Shown here one piece after another: positions 28,054-37,625 of a stretch of 64,000 bases of DNA. The stretch is from Vibrio cyclitrophicus (GTDB taxonomy: Bacteria; Pseudomonadota; Gammaproteobacteria; Enterobacterales; Vibrionaceae). Where the stretch lies: the NCBI RefSeq assembly GCF_024347435.1, contig NZ_AP025480.1, forward strand, positions 1,612,001 to 1,676,000, read 5' to 3'. The translations under genes and the position numbers were made by a program. Position 1 is the stretch's first letter. The number at the start of each line of letters is the position of its first letter. The notes beneath the pieces are model-generated. The model was not told the DNA's origin. It searched no databases and saw nothing but the letters and a program-made list of their open reading frames with translations.

Positions 28054-28717
28054 TTGGATCGGAGCCTTTCTTGTTGGGTTGATCGGTGCAGGCCATTGCA
28101 TGGGAATGTGTGGTGGTATTGCTTCGCTTCTATCGATTGGCAACGCTAAACCTTCTCCTTTCATTCCCCTACTTTACAACCTCGGCCGTTTATCAAGTTA
28201 TGCCGTTATTGGCGGTCTGATTGGTGGTGCCATTTCTTCTATTGGACAGTTGAGCGATTTCAATACCTTGTTAGCTTGGCTTCGCCTGTTTGCTGCGGTG
28301 TTCATGATCATCTTGGGACTATATATTGGTAAGTGGTGGTTTGGTTTGCTGTTCTTTGAAAAAGTTGGGCAAAAACTATGGCGCTATATATCTCCTCTTG
28401 GGAAATCATTTTTGCCGCTAAAACACCCTAGTCATGCGTTGCCGTTTGGCTTCATTTGGGGTTGGTTACCATGTGGCCTTGTTTACTCAATGCTTACGTG
28501 GGCTGCGGTATCAGGAAGTTGGTATAACGGAGCGGGACTTATGCTCGCATTTGGCTTAGGCACTCTTCCTGCCATGTTAACGGTGGGAATGGGCGCTAGT
28601 TTTCTCAAGAAACTGCAACAAGCTGACTTATTTCGCCAACTAGGCGCAATTTTAATCCTCATTTATGGCATCTATAGCGGATATATGGCGCTACAGCTCA
28701 TTATTTATACCGTATAG
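28040..28717 (+). CDS. SafE/UreH-like membrane protein of the cbb3 assembly cluster
   Basis: 225 residues with about six membrane helices. The first carries AGHCMGMCGGIASL, and the second half has LPFGFIWGWLPCGLVYSML, the paired Cys/Pro motifs of the sulfite exporter TauE/SafE (UreH, DsbD-like) group. It overlaps ccoS by 14 bases and in many proteobacteria sits in the same cco cluster, so a role in copper or thiol handling during oxidase assembly is likely. The sulfite exporter name is a family label only; transport has not been shown for this type. Confidence 0.85.
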   Translation: MMTPDWIGAFLVGLIGAGHCMGMCGGIASLLSIGNAKPSPFIPLLYNLGRLSSYAVIGGLIGGAISSIGQLSDFNTLLAWLRLFAAVFMIILGLYIGKWWFGLLFFEKVGQKLWRYISPLGKSFLPLKHPSHALPFGFIWGWLPCGLVYSMLTWAAVSGSWYNGAGLMLAFGLGTLPAMLTVGMGASFLKKLQQADLFRQLGAILILIYGIYSGYMALQLIIYTV

Positions 28718-28773
28718 AGCTTCCTTTAATCCAGTTTTTTTACTACCCAACCGGGTGAAGGAATGCTAAAATA

Positions 28774-28787
28774 TTGACGTATATCAA
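28774..28787 (+). promoter_or_regulatory. FNR box upstream of fnr
   Basis: TTGACGTATATCAA matches TTGATNNNNATCAA with one change and is centred about 23 bases before the fnr ATG. That position would overlap the start of transcription and fits negative autoregulation as in E. coli fnr. Confidence 0.7.
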
Positions 28788-28803
28788 ATAGTGAAAGATT
28801 GTT

Positions 28804-29550
28804 ATGATTTCTGAAAAGCCTGTGACGAAACGAGTTCAGTCTGGTGGCTGTGCAATCCACTGCCAGGATTGTAGTATTAGCCAGCTCTGTATCCCATTTA
28901 CTTTGAATGAATCTGAACTCGATCAACTTGATCAGATCATTGAGAGAAAGAAACCTATTCAAAAAGGCCAAGAGCTATTTAAAGCCGGCGACGAGCTTAA
29001 ATCTCTATACGCTATTCGCTCTGGAACGATCAAGAGCTACACGATTACCGAACAAGGTGATGAGCAGATTACTGCATTCCACCTAGCGGGCGATCTTGTT
29101 GGCTTTGACGCGATTACGGGTGATGTACACCCTAGTTTCGCTCAAGCACTAGAAACTTCTATGGTATGTGAAATTCCATATGAGATTCTTGATGACTTGT
29201 CAGGGAAAATGCCTAAATTGCGTCAGCAAATTATGCGCTTGATGAGTAATGAAATTAAAGGTGACCAAGAAATGATTCTGCTTCTTTCTAAGAAGAACGC
29301 GGAAGAACGTCTTGCAGCATTCCTTTACAACCTTTCTACACGCTTCTCTCAACGTGGTTTCAGCCCTAGAGAGTTCCGCTTAACGATGACTCGTGGCGAC
29401 ATTGGTAACTACTTAGGTCTAACTGTCGAGACAATTAGCCGTCTTTTAGGTCGTTTCCAAAAAGCAGACATCTTGAGCGTTAAAGGCAAATACATCACTA
29501 TCGAAGATCACGATGCGCTGATGGAACTTGCTGGCGTTTCAAAAGAATAG
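28804..29550 (+). CDS. fnr: Oxygen-sensing transcription regulator FNR
   Basis: A 248-residue Crp/Fnr protein. Cluster ligands are present: Cys20, Cys23 and Cys29 in the N-terminal [14 protein letters not shown], plus the internal Cys in SMVCEIPYE near residue 122, the set that holds the [4Fe-4S] cluster in E. coli. The cNMP-type beta roll (30-140), dimer helix and HTH with [13 protein letters not shown] (recognition helix, about 209-221) follow. It activates anaerobic respiration genes and probably controls parts of this locus. A box at its own promoter suggests autoregulation. Confidence 0.96.
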   Translation: MISEKPVTKRVQSGGCAIHCQDCSISQLCIPFTLNESELDQLDQIIERKKPIQKGQELFKAGDELKSLYAIRSGTIKSYTITEQGDEQITAFHLAGDLVGFDAITGDVHPSFAQALETSMVCEIPYEILDDLSGKMPKLRQQIMRLMSNEIKGDQEMILLLSKKNAEERLAAFLYNLSTRFSQRGFSPREFRLTMTRGDIGNYLGLTVETISRLLGRFQKADILSVKGKYITIEDHDALMELAGVSKE

Positions 29551-29561
29551 TCTAGATATCA

Positions 29562-29600
29562 ATGATGTAGTTCAATAATGAGCTACATCATGTTTCTCTC
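29562..29600 (+). terminator. Terminator hairpin after fnr
   Basis: ATGATGTAG (29562-29570) pairs with CTACATCAT (29583-29591), followed by a T/C-rich tract. Confidence 0.65.
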
Positions 29601-29682
29601 TTAAAACCTCTTATATTTCTCTTAATCTCCCCATAACTACGCTACATTATTTATATGTTCGGTCTAAAAAGTAGGCTTAGTT

Positions 29683-30633
29683 ATGAGTATCTATAACAAA
29701 ATTCTAGTTGTCGCAGACATTAATCACGATGAGCAACCTGCTCTGGTTCGTGCTATCCAACTCGCCAAGAAAAGCACTTCAACGAGTCGTATCACTTTCT
29801 TTTTGTCTATCTATGATTTCTCATATGAGATGACATCGATGCTTTCTGTCGACGAAAGAGACGCAATGCGCAAAGGTGTCATTCATCAGCGTGAAATCTG
29901 GATGAATAAAGTCGCAGAACCTTACCTTGATGATGCTATCGAATTCAACGTTCAAGTGGTCTGGCATAATCGCCCTTATGAGGCCATCATTGCAGAAATC
30001 TACAGTGGTGAGCACGATATTTTGATCAAAGGCACGCGTAAGCACGATACCTTAGAATCCGTGATCTTCACTCCAACGGATTGGCATCTATTGCGAAAAT
30101 GCCCTAGCCCAGTGCTACTGGTTAAGAATGAGTTCTGGCCAGAGCATGCGAAGATTTTTGCTTCCGTTCACGTAGGTTCTGAAACTGAAGCTCACTTAGA
30201 GCTTAATGATACAATGGTCGACCGATTACTTGAGATCACTGGTCGTTTGGATGCTGAACCGTTCTTGGTTAACGCCTACCCGGTCACACCAGCGAATATC
30301 ACAATCGAATTGCCCGAGTTTGACCCAACCTCTTATACTGATGCAGTTCGTGGCCATCACTTAACCGCGATGAAAGCACTACGCCAGAAACACGGTATGT
30401 GTGAAGAGCAAACCGTGGTTGAGCAAGGCTTGCCTGAAGATGTTATCCCACGTGTTGCGTCTGAAAACAGCGCTGCGATGGTTATTCTTGGTACAACTGG
30501 CCGTACTGGCTTGTCTGCTGTGTTTATCGGTAACACCGCGGAACATGTTATCGACAAGATTAACTGTGACGTGTTGGCTCTTAAACCGTCAGGTTACGTG
30601 AGCCCACTAGACCCTAACCTTTCGAAAGGTTAA
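29683..30633 (+). CDS. uspE: Universal stress protein UspE (tandem Usp domains)
   Basis: 316 residues, two Usp domains in tandem (about 1-150 and 155-310). The second has the ATP-binding signature GTTGRTGLSAVFIGNTAEHV near residue 270; the first is more diverged (GTRKHDTLE). UspE is linked to stress resistance, motility and aggregation in E. coli. The order fnr-uspE-ttcA is kept from enterobacteria. Cytoplasmic and single-gene between terminators. Confidence 0.95.
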   Translation: MSIYNKILVVADINHDEQPALVRAIQLAKKSTSTSRITFFLSIYDFSYEMTSMLSVDERDAMRKGVIHQREIWMNKVAEPYLDDAIEFNVQVVWHNRPYEAIIAEIYSGEHDILIKGTRKHDTLESVIFTPTDWHLLRKCPSPVLLVKNEFWPEHAKIFASVHVGSETEAHLELNDTMVDRLLEITGRLDAEPFLVNAYPVTPANITIELPEFDPTSYTDAVRGHHLTAMKALRQKHGMCEEQTVVEQGLPEDVIPRVASENSAAMVILGTTGRTGLSAVFIGNTAEHVIDKINCDVLALKPSGYVSPLDPNLSKG

Positions 30634-30655
30634 GTCAGCGGCAAATTTAACTTAT

Positions 30656-30691
30656 AAAAAACGCCTCAAGCATTGCTTGAGGCGTTTTTGT
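30656..30691. terminator. Bidirectional terminator between uspE and ttcA
   Basis: AAAAACGCCTCAAGC and GCTTGAGGCGTTTTT form a long stem with A and T runs on either side, between convergent genes. Confidence 0.9.
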
Positions 30692-30753
30692 TTATCTAGA
30701 GCTGTGCCATTCCAAATACGAATGGTTAACATCGTCTTTATCGACTCAAATGG

Positions 30754-31647
30754 CTAAACATTTGTTACGTCGATGAACATAGACTCATCAATGTTTGAAG
30801 ATGAAATTTCAGCTTCTTCGAATTCGTACGCTTTACGGTCTTCACTACGGTCTAGTGGAAGATTCACGAAGTCAAACAACTCGCGGTCAGCTAGTTGGCT
30901 TGGGCTTACGTTTTGAATTGACTTGAAGATCTTCTCAACACGACCTGGCGTTTTAGTATCCCAATCAATTAGCATTGCTTTAATATTCTGACGCTGTAGG
31001 TTCTCTTGAGAGCCACACAGGTTACAAGGAATAATCGGAAACTCTTTGTGCTCAGCGTATTGGATTAGGTCCGTTTCACGGCAGTAAGTCAGTGGACGAA
31101 TAACAACGTTACGTCCATCATCTGAACGAAGCTTTGGTGGCATAGCCTTTAAGCGTGCACCGTGGAACATATTCAGGAACATGGTCTCAACGATGTCGTC
31201 CAGGTGGTGACCTAGTGCGATCTTAGTTGCGCCAATCTTTTCTGCGAACGAGTACAAAGTACCACGACGAAGACGAGAACATAGGCCACACGTTGTTTTG
31301 CCTTCTGGCACTTTCTCTTTAACCACTGAATACGTATCTTTATCTACGATGTAGTAAGGAATGTTCAGCGTTTCAAAGTACTCAGGAAGAATGTGTTCAG
31401 GGAACCCAGGTTGTTTTTGATCTAGGTTTACTGCCACAACATCAAATTTGATAGGTGCTGCTTCACGTAAACGTAGCAAAATGTCTAGCATCGCAAATGA
31501 ATCTTTACCACCACTAATACATGCCATTACCACGTCATTCTCTTCGATCATGTTGTAGTCGATGATGGCATTTCCAACATTTCTTCTCAGACGTTTCTGA
31601 AGTTTGTTGAATTCAAGTGTTTCTTTTCTATTATCGTTTTGGTTCAT
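30754..31647 (-). CDS. ttcA: tRNA 2-thiocytidine synthetase TtcA
   Basis: Thiolates C32 of certain tRNAs using ATP and a [4Fe-4S] cluster. From the ATG at 31647 it has 297 residues; an in-frame GTG at 31659 is rejected because GAGAG lies at the right distance for the ATG. The PP-loop [13 protein letters not shown] is near residue 45. The cluster cysteines are in [11 protein letters not shown] (near 120) and CNLCGSQ (near 206). The gene is convergent with uspE. Confidence 0.96.
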   Translation of the reverse strand: MNQNDNRKETLEFNKLQKRLRRNVGNAIIDYNMIEENDVVMACISGGKDSFAMLDILLRLREAAPIKFDVVAVNLDQKQPGFPEHILPEYFETLNIPYYIVDKDTYSVVKEKVPEGKTTCGLCSRLRRGTLYSFAEKIGATKIALGHHLDDIVETMFLNMFHGARLKAMPPKLRSDDGRNVVIRPLTYCRETDLIQYAEHKEFPIIPCNLCGSQENLQRQNIKAMLIDWDTKTPGRVEKIFKSIQNVSPSQLADRELFDFVNLPLDRSEDRKAYEFEEAEISSSNIDESMFIDVTNV

Positions 31648-31967
31648 TGCGACTCTCACACCGTCGTATTACCGACTGTAGATTGCTAGTGGGACTGTTT
31701 TAGGGCGTGGATTATACGGATTTTTATTTCATGTTGAAATAGTAACGGTAGGATAAACAAGCTGAGTAATAGAAAGTTTCTGCTTTTATTATTCGATAAG
31801 CTCCCTAAACGGCTAGAGAAACGCGTCTAGGCCAGATTTAGGTTTGTATTGCTGATAAAGAAAAGCAGCCTGCTCTAATTCGACGGGGCTGCTTAAGGGT
31901 ATGTCATGAAAGCTTAGGGGAAGGATTCTGCTAACGCTTACCCCATTAACAAAGATTCCGTTTAAAA
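31648..31967. other. Intergenic stretch between DUF2987 gene and ttcA
   Basis: Contains the DUF2987 gene's downstream hairpin (31863-31894) and the presumed ttcA promoter. No ORF or other structure stands out. Confidence 0.5.
31863..31894 (-). terminator. Terminator after the DUF2987 gene
   Basis: AAGCAGCC (31863-31870) pairs with GGCTGCTT (31887-31894); the minus strand continues TTCTTTAT. Confidence 0.65.
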
Positions 31968-32618
31968 TTATTGCGCGGGAATGTACGGCAATACGCGAAC
32001 CGTTGGCTCTGGCAACGTGATTCTGTCACTACCGTTCAGCTCTTCTAAAGTGAATTTAGCACGCCCTTGTGTGATTGGGATTTGCTTACCGTTAGACAGC
32101 GCGATGTTGCCTTCAAGCTTGTTATCAAATTCCAAGGTTAACCCTTCAACATCTGGCGTGAACCAACTAGAGAACATGCCGCTGACGTCTTCTAACATCG
32201 CTTGCATCTGTGGTAACAGGCTTTCCAGTAGTGCAACCTCAACTGTTCCAGCCAAAGGTTCTTGAGTCATTACAACCAAAGAATACGCACACTCTTGCTC
32301 TTGAGTTTGAACAAAGATAAGCGGGTTTGCTGAACGAAGGTTTTGATCTACAGGTAAAAGTAATTCATGTGTTGGAGATACTTTTAGCTCTTCGTAGTGC
32401 TCTTCTTTTTCCATCCACGCTTTGCTGATGTGGCAAATTGTTTGAGCTTGTTGATCAACAAAGAAGACCGCAACTTTGACGTCATCGTGCCCTTCTTTGG
32501 TATTGTTCTTAAGTTGTGTGTAGAGCTTAGAATACGTGAACATGTACTCTTGCGCTGCAGCGGGTAAAGAGACCCCAAGGCTTAATGAGGCTAATAAAGC
32601 GAGTGCTGTCTTTTTCAT
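31968..32618 (-). CDS. DUF2987 domain exported protein
   Basis: 216 residues with a clear signal peptide (about 1-22, cleaved after LPAAA) and no later membrane segment, so probably periplasmic. The motif AAQEYMFTYSKLYTQLKNN begins the mature protein, as in the DUF2987 family of vibrios and shewanellae. Two cysteines (near residues 61 and 110) could pair. Function is unknown. It stands alone, flanked by hairpins on both sides. Confidence 0.8.
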   Translation of the reverse strand: MKKTALALLASLSLGVSLPAAAQEYMFTYSKLYTQLKNNTKEGHDDVKVAVFFVDQQAQTICHISKAWMEKEEHYEELKVSPTHELLLPVDQNLRSANPLIFVQTQEQECAYSLVVMTQEPLAGTVEVALLESLLPQMQAMLEDVSGMFSSWFTPDVEGLTLEFDNKLEGNIALSNGKQIPITQGRAKFTLEELNGSDRITLPEPTVRVLPYIPAQ

Positions 32619-32655
32619 TATTATAATCTTGTTAAAGTTGAGCGTTTATAAATAG

Positions 32656-32680
32656 AAAGAGCAGCCATAAGCTGCTCTTT
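32656..32680 (-). terminator. Terminator after the bax-like gene
   Basis: AAAGAGCAG and CTGCTCTTT (32657-32680) form the stem; the minus strand continues CTATTTAT. Confidence 0.75.
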
Positions 32681-32739
32681 ATGTAATGCCGATTGGTCAT
32701 AACCTACTATGAAAGGCAACCAACTGATATCAAATCGAG

Positions 32740-33588
32740 TTACTTTTTCCAGTATACCGCGTTATGACGGATCATAGCTTGTAAATCAGTCACATAGTCT
32801 GAACCTCGCTCAGAATATTTTAACAAGCCATTGGTGAGCTCTGTCGCTGTCTCGGTTGTTAAAATATCATCACCTTGCGCAGCAAGTTTTGCACGAATCG
32901 CTCTTAGAGCTGCGTAAGCACGATTGCGATTAAGGTTCATGAAGTAACGGTGCACGGATTCTTGGCTTGAAGAGAATGTGGCGACTTCATGCGAGCTACC
33001 TTCGCTACGTTGTAGCGGAACAAGGCCACAACCCTTGGTATAACACCAGTGTCCGAAATAGTTGTTTGCTTTGGTGGCAAAACGCGATGTTCCCCAAGCC
33101 GATTCATTAGCAGCCTGTGTGAGCACAAGCGCTTCTGGCAGTACGTTTACGCGGTTCAGCATTTCAGTTAGCCAAGATTGATCTAAACCTGAAGATGGCA
33201 CTGGTAAACTGTACAATTTCCCTAGCCTTTTTGCATACGACGTACCTTCAGCGTCAATATTGCTCAAACCTGACTCTGAAATCTTGGTCAAAAATACACG
33301 CTCTTTCGTAATACGTTTATTTTCAATATTGATGCTTGGACGTAAGAACGAAAAGAAAGTGTCTTTTTTCTCGTTTACATCTTCGATAGCAGCAAAATCA
33401 GGTGCGCTTGAAGAAACCGACAAGTCACCAAATTGATTGATTGAATTAGAACTTTGCTCTGTTGTGCGTCGACGCTCTTCTTCTTGGTAAATGTATGGGC
33501 CAACTAATGAGATAGAACCAACGATCGCCAGTGCGGTTACTTTCAACGCCAGAGATTTTCCAACGCCTGCTTGAGCATTATTACGCAT
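32740..33588 (-). CDS. bax: Bax-like glucosaminidase domain protein
   Basis: A peptidoglycan glucosaminidase-family protein (Bax) of 282 residues from the ATG at 33588, which overlaps the upstream gene by eight bases (ATGCGTAA). An in-frame extension upstream is Thr/Met-rich low complexity and is rejected. An N-terminal membrane anchor or signal (about 11-32) is followed by a linker and the glucosaminidase domain (about 135-280). The domain includes LVLTQAANESAWGTSRFATKANNYFGHWCY, with the catalytic Glu in ANESAWG. It likely trims peptidoglycan at the outer face of the inner membrane. Confidence 0.88.
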   Translation of the reverse strand: MRNNAQAGVGKSLALKVTALAIVGSISLVGPYIYQEEERRRTTEQSSNSINQFGDLSVSSSAPDFAAIEDVNEKKDTFFSFLRPSINIENKRITKERVFLTKISESGLSNIDAEGTSYAKRLGKLYSLPVPSSGLDQSWLTEMLNRVNVLPEALVLTQAANESAWGTSRFATKANNYFGHWCYTKGCGLVPLQRSEGSSHEVATFSSSQESVHRYFMNLNRNRAYAALRAIRAKLAAQGDDILTTETATELTNGLLKYSERGSDYVTDLQAMIRHNAVYWKK

Positions 33589-34420
33589 CGAACACCTGTG
33601 GATTTTTGTTGTTATCGTCGCTGTTACTGTTGTTGCCATCATTGTTACTGTCGTCATCGTTACTTGGACGATCTGACGCAATAAGCTTCAACTTGATGCC
33701 AAACATTTCACGATAAAGAATACCTTTCACGTGGAAAAAGAATGGAAGTACGAAGATCAAACCAATGCCGTACATCATCGCTGCAACAATAAACATCAAC
33801 ATCACCATTAAATAAATAGACGCAACGGTGAAGATTTTCTTATTTACTGCTCGTAGAGAAAGCAATAAAGATTGCATAGGAGGCACTTTCTTATCACAAA
33901 TCAACAGAATTGAATGGCTGAAAGCTAATGAGAAGTAGATAGAAAGAAACGGTAATAGCATACCTGCGATACCTTGCAACATTAGGCTGAACAAGGTCAC
34001 TAAGATGACAGGCACAGTAAATTGCAAACCTTTACCAATATGACGCGTTTTGGTTCGCAAGCCTGCCGCATGGCTCATTGCCATTAGGCTGATGCCTGCG
34101 TAAATAGGTGCACTCACTACTTCATAGCTAAAGTTAGCAATGAAAATAGATTCAACAATCTGTGGTGTAAACGCTTCTGGGTCGATAACGGCATCTAGGA
34201 TGATGGCAGGATCACCCAGTTGTAATTTCAATGCTATATAGAAAATAGCCAGTTGCACGAACATAAGAGCAACAATCGCAGGAGAAAACGAAAGAAAGTG
34301 ACTAACGGTATGCTTCCAAGCTTCTTGGAATACAGCTGTTGCTTTAAGCTCATAATCCCCTGAAAGAGCACGGTTGATATTACCGCCTAAATTAAAATCT
34401 TTTTCGATGTCGTTGTTCAT
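33581..34420 (-). CDS. Multi-pass membrane protein co-encoded with bax
   Basis: 279 residues with about five or six membrane helices between residues 40 and 235 (for example FSPAIVALMFVQLAIFYIAL and VPVILVTLFSLMLQGIAGMLLPFL). It has a hydrophilic tail of about 25 residues, mostly Asp, Asn and Ser, before VFDA. The tail is encoded by a run of near-repeated GAT/AAC/AGT triplets, which may vary in length between strains. It overlaps the bax start by eight bases, so the two are translated together. A family without known function; vibrio annotations name it by its link to bax. Confidence 0.75.
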   Translation of the reverse strand: MNNDIEKDFNLGGNINRALSGDYELKATAVFQEAWKHTVSHFLSFSPAIVALMFVQLAIFYIALKLQLGDPAIILDAVIDPEAFTPQIVESIFIANFSYEVVSAPIYAGISLMAMSHAAGLRTKTRHIGKGLQFTVPVILVTLFSLMLQGIAGMLLPFLSIYFSLAFSHSILLICDKKVPPMQSLLLSLRAVNKKIFTVASIYLMVMLMFIVAAMMYGIGLIFVLPFFFHVKGILYREMFGIKLKLIASDRPSNDDDSNNDGNNSNSDDNNKNPQVFDA

Positions 34421-34750
34421 AATGATACCTAGGTGTGCTTACTTTATCGAAGCTACCTAACTTATTGATAAAAAATTGGCTTCATTATACTCATATGTCG
34501 AATACAAACTAAAATATGAATCTGTAACAAGCCTTGCTTTTATGCCTTAATGGTTAATAATTAGACACTTATTGGGATGTAAACCTTGTAAATTACAGTA
34601 TGGTAAAGGATGTTTACTTTTACCTGCGAAATTTTTTGTCTTCTAATAACAAAAAAGGCTTTGAATTCACGTTTTTGGTGATTATGATGCGCGCCTTAAA
34701 AGTGTATAGCAACAGGTCTCAAAAAGAACCAAGGTGGAGAAAAACAGACG
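34421..34750. other. Divergent intergenic region before potA
   Basis: Promoters of the bax pair and of potABC must lie here, but no clear boxes or operators were identified. AAGGTGGAG at 34730-34738 is the potA ribosome site. Confidence 0.5.
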
Positions 34751-35866
34751 TTGAACGCTAAAAAATCAGTAGGAAAGCCAGTCGTACAGCTTACTGGCAT
34801 TAGTAAAAGTTTCGATGGCAAAGAAGTCATCGGCAATCTTGATCTAAATGTAAATCATGGTGAGTTTCTCACGATCTTAGGCCCATCAGGTTGTGGTAAA
34901 ACAACCGTACTAAGAATGATTGCGGGTTTTGAAACGGCAGATAGTGGTCAAATACTATTAGCTGATCAGAATGTAACACAAGTTCCTGCTGAACAAAGGC
35001 ATGTTAACACTGTATTCCAAAGCTATGCCCTATTCCCACATATGACCGTTTTCGACAATGTGGCGTTTGGCTTACGCATGCAGAAAGTTCCAAGTACCGA
35101 GATTGAACCTCGCGTAATGGACGCTTTGAAAATGGTGCGCTTAGAACAAATGGCACAACGAAAGCCACACCAGTTATCTGGTGGTCAACAGCAACGTATC
35201 GCAATCGCTCGTGCTGTCGTTAATAAGCCTAAAGTTCTTTTACTGGACGAATCTCTTTCTGCTCTTGATTACAAACTTCGTAAACAAATGCAGATCGAAC
35301 TTAAGCAACTGCAACGCCAACTTGGTATCACGTTTATTTTTGTAACACATGACCAAGAAGAAGCGTTGTCCATGTCAGACCGTATTATAGTTATGCGTGA
35401 TGGTGTGATTGAACAAGATGGAACACCAAGAGAAATTTACGAAGAGCCTAAGAACTTATTTGTTGCTCGTTTCATTGGTGAAATTAACGTATTCGAAGCG
35501 ACAGCGAAATCTCGTCAAGATGAAAAACGCATTGTTGCGACAATCGAAGGTGAAGAATCCATTATCTATCACGATAAAGACGTAACACCGGGCCAAAAAC
35601 TGCAAGTATTGCTTCGCCCTGAAGATCTTCGTATCGAAGAAATCAAAGAGTCGGAGCAACGCGGTATTGTTGGCCACATTGTCGAGCGAACCTATAAAGG
35701 AATGACACTAGATTCAGTGGTAGAACTTGAATCTGGTATGCGTGTCATGGTTAGCGAATTCTTCAACGAAGATGACCCTGATGTTGATCACTCACTGGGC
35801 CAAAAAGTTGCAGTAACTTGGGTTGAGAGCTGGGAAGTGGTACTAGAAGATGAGCAAGAAGTTTAA
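34751..35866 (+). CDS. potA: Spermidine/putrescine ABC transporter ATPase
   Basis: 371 residues. ABC domain with Walker [10 protein letters not shown] near residue 40, Q-loop in [11 protein letters not shown], signature [14 protein letters not shown] near 140, Walker [13 protein letters not shown] and switch His in THDQEE. A TOBE domain follows (about 290-365). The start is TTG at 34751, 12 bases after the AAGGTGGAG core. It overlaps potB by 17 bases, which fits tight coupling of the complex. The complex imports polyamines using periplasmic PotD. Confidence 0.96.
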   Translation: MNAKKSVGKPVVQLTGISKSFDGKEVIGNLDLNVNHGEFLTILGPSGCGKTTVLRMIAGFETADSGQILLADQNVTQVPAEQRHVNTVFQSYALFPHMTVFDNVAFGLRMQKVPSTEIEPRVMDALKMVRLEQMAQRKPHQLSGGQQQRIAIARAVVNKPKVLLLDESLSALDYKLRKQMQIELKQLQRQLGITFIFVTHDQEEALSMSDRIIVMRDGVIEQDGTPREIYEEPKNLFVARFIGEINVFEATAKSRQDEKRIVATIEGEESIIYHDKDVTPGQKLQVLLRPEDLRIEEIKESEQRGIVGHIVERTYKGMTLDSVVELESGMRVMVSEFFNEDDPDVDHSLGQKVAVTWVESWEVVLEDEQEV

Positions 35867-36707
35867 TTTACAAAGCGCGATTGTTGCTTTAATTACAGGG
35901 TGGCTGGTTTTGTTCGTGATGATTCCAAACATCATGATCATCGGGACGAGCTTTTTAACTCGTGATGAAGCAAACTTGATCGAGATGACTTTCACTCTCG
36001 ATAACTACTTGCGTTTGGCTGACCCGCTGTATTTTAAAGTGTTAATGCACTCTTTCTATATGGCAATTGTCGCAACCCTACTTTGTTTAATTGTTGGTTA
36101 CCCGTTCGCTTACATCGTGGCAAAAATGCCTGTGAAGTGGCGTCCGATCATGTTGTTCCTAGTGATAGTGCCATTCTGGACTAACTCTTTGATTCGTACA
36201 TACGGATTGAAGATTGTACTGGGTACGCAAGGTGTCTTAAACAAAGGCTTGTTAGCGTTAGACATTATCGATAAGCCGCTACGTATCATGTACTCAGAAA
36301 CAGCAGTAATGATCGGTTTGGTGTATATCCTACTTCCGTTTATGATTCTGCCGTTGTATTCAGCGATTGAAAAACTGGATGATACGTATTTAGAAGCCGC
36401 GAAAGATTTAGGCGCGAACAAACTGCAAACGCTATTGAAAGTGGTACTTCCTTTGACAATGCCAGGCATCATCGGTGGTTGTTTATTAGTACTTCTTCCT
36501 GCGTTAGGCATGTTCTACATCTCTGACCTATTAGGCGGAGCTAAAAACCTATTGATTGGTAATGTGATTAAGAGCCAGGTGCTCAACGCTCGAGACTGGC
36601 CGTTTGGCGCAGCGACGAGTATCGCACTGACCATGGCAATGGCTGTGATGCTGTATGCCTACTACCGAGCAGGTAAGCTATTGAACAAGAAAGTGGAGCT
36701 AGACTAA
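35850..36707 (+). CDS. potB: Spermidine/putrescine ABC transporter permease PotB
   Basis: 285 residues, six membrane helices, with the permease EAA-type loop [21 protein letters not shown] near residue 182 that contacts PotA. It starts inside potA and its stop overlaps the potC start by one base. Confidence 0.96.
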   Translation: MSKKFNLQSAIVALITGWLVLFVMIPNIMIIGTSFLTRDEANLIEMTFTLDNYLRLADPLYFKVLMHSFYMAIVATLLCLIVGYPFAYIVAKMPVKWRPIMLFLVIVPFWTNSLIRTYGLKIVLGTQGVLNKGLLALDIIDKPLRIMYSETAVMIGLVYILLPFMILPLYSAIEKLDDTYLEAAKDLGANKLQTLLKVVLPLTMPGIIGGCLLVLLPALGMFYISDLLGGAKNLLIGNVIKSQVLNARDWPFGAATSIALTMAMAVMLYAYYRAGKLLNKKVELD

Positions 36708-37477
36708 TGGGTCGCACAGTTAAGTTCAGCTTTATGGCGCTGGTATACGCCTTTCTATACCTACCTATTGTCGTATTGATTGCTAACTCGTTTAATGCCA
36801 ATAAGTTTGGTATGAAATGGGGTGGTTTCACGACTAAATGGTATGACGCGCTTATTAACAACGACAGCCTAATGCAGGCAGCATGGCACTCGATCAACGT
36901 AGCGGTATTCTCAGCAACAGCTGCCACAATTGTAGGGAGCCTAACTGCGGTTGCCCTATTCCGTTACCAGTTTAAAGGTAAAGGCATCGTCAATGGCATG
37001 TTGTTCATCGTGATGATGTCACCAGATATCGTAATGGCGATTTCGCTTCTTGCGCTATTCTTGGTAATGGGTGCACAACTTGGGTTCTTTACCCTGCTTG
37101 CAGCACATATTACTTTCTGTCTGCCGTTTGTTGTTGTAACGGTCTACAGTCGCTTGAATGGCTTTGATGTGAAGATGCTAGAAGCCGCAAAAGACTTAGG
37201 GGCAAGCGAGTGGACGATTCTAAAACAGATCATCCTTCCACTTGCTAAGCCAGCGGTTGCTGCGGGTTGGTTATTGAGCTTCACTCTGTCTTTGGACGAT
37301 GTGATCATAAGCTCTTTCGTAACTGGCCCAACCTATGAAATATTACCACTGAAGATTTACTCAATGGTTAAAGTGGGTATCTCTCCTGAGGTCAACGCCC
37401 TAGCAACAGTGATGTTAGTGGTGTCGTTAGTACTGGTGATTATTTCCCAGTTGTTAGCAAGAGAGAAAATCAAGTAA
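36707..37477 (+). CDS. potC: Spermidine/putrescine ABC transporter permease PotC
   Basis: 256 residues, six membrane helices, with the EAA loop [22 protein letters not shown] near residue 163. It pairs with PotB to form the channel. A terminator hairpin lies between this gene and potD. Confidence 0.96.
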   Translation: MGRTVKFSFMALVYAFLYLPIVVLIANSFNANKFGMKWGGFTTKWYDALINNDSLMQAAWHSINVAVFSATAATIVGSLTAVALFRYQFKGKGIVNGMLFIVMMSPDIVMAISLLALFLVMGAQLGFFTLLAAHITFCLPFVVVTVYSRLNGFDVKMLEAAKDLGASEWTILKQIILPLAKPAVAAGWLLSFTLSLDDVIISSFVTGPTYEILPLKIYSMVKVGISPEVNALATVMLVVSLVLVIISQLLAREKIK

Positions 37478-37550
37478 GTCTCCTACTCTATACAAAGGCT
37501 GACTTGATAAGAAGTTAAGATACTTGAAGTTTAACAAAAGTGTTATTCAT

Positions 37551-37584
37551 AAACAGAATGGTAAATTGCCATTCTGTTTTTCTA
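37551..37584 (+). terminator. Internal terminator between potC and potD
   Basis: AAACAGAATGG (37551-37561) pairs with CCATTCTGTTT (37569-37579), then T's. It should separate or dampen expression of the binding protein gene from potABC, or serve as a 3' RNA-protecting hairpin. Confidence 0.75.
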
Positions 37585-37625
37585 TCTACTGCCTTCGGGC
37601 AACGTTTAGTTTGGAGCTAACGTCA

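Noticed and set aside
33589-33681. Longer start for bax
   Set aside because: The extension is a Thr/Met-rich shadow of the upstream gene's triplet-repeat tail.
37524-37625. Longer start for the first potD
   Set aside because: It would place a terminator hairpin within the coding region and bury the signal peptide.
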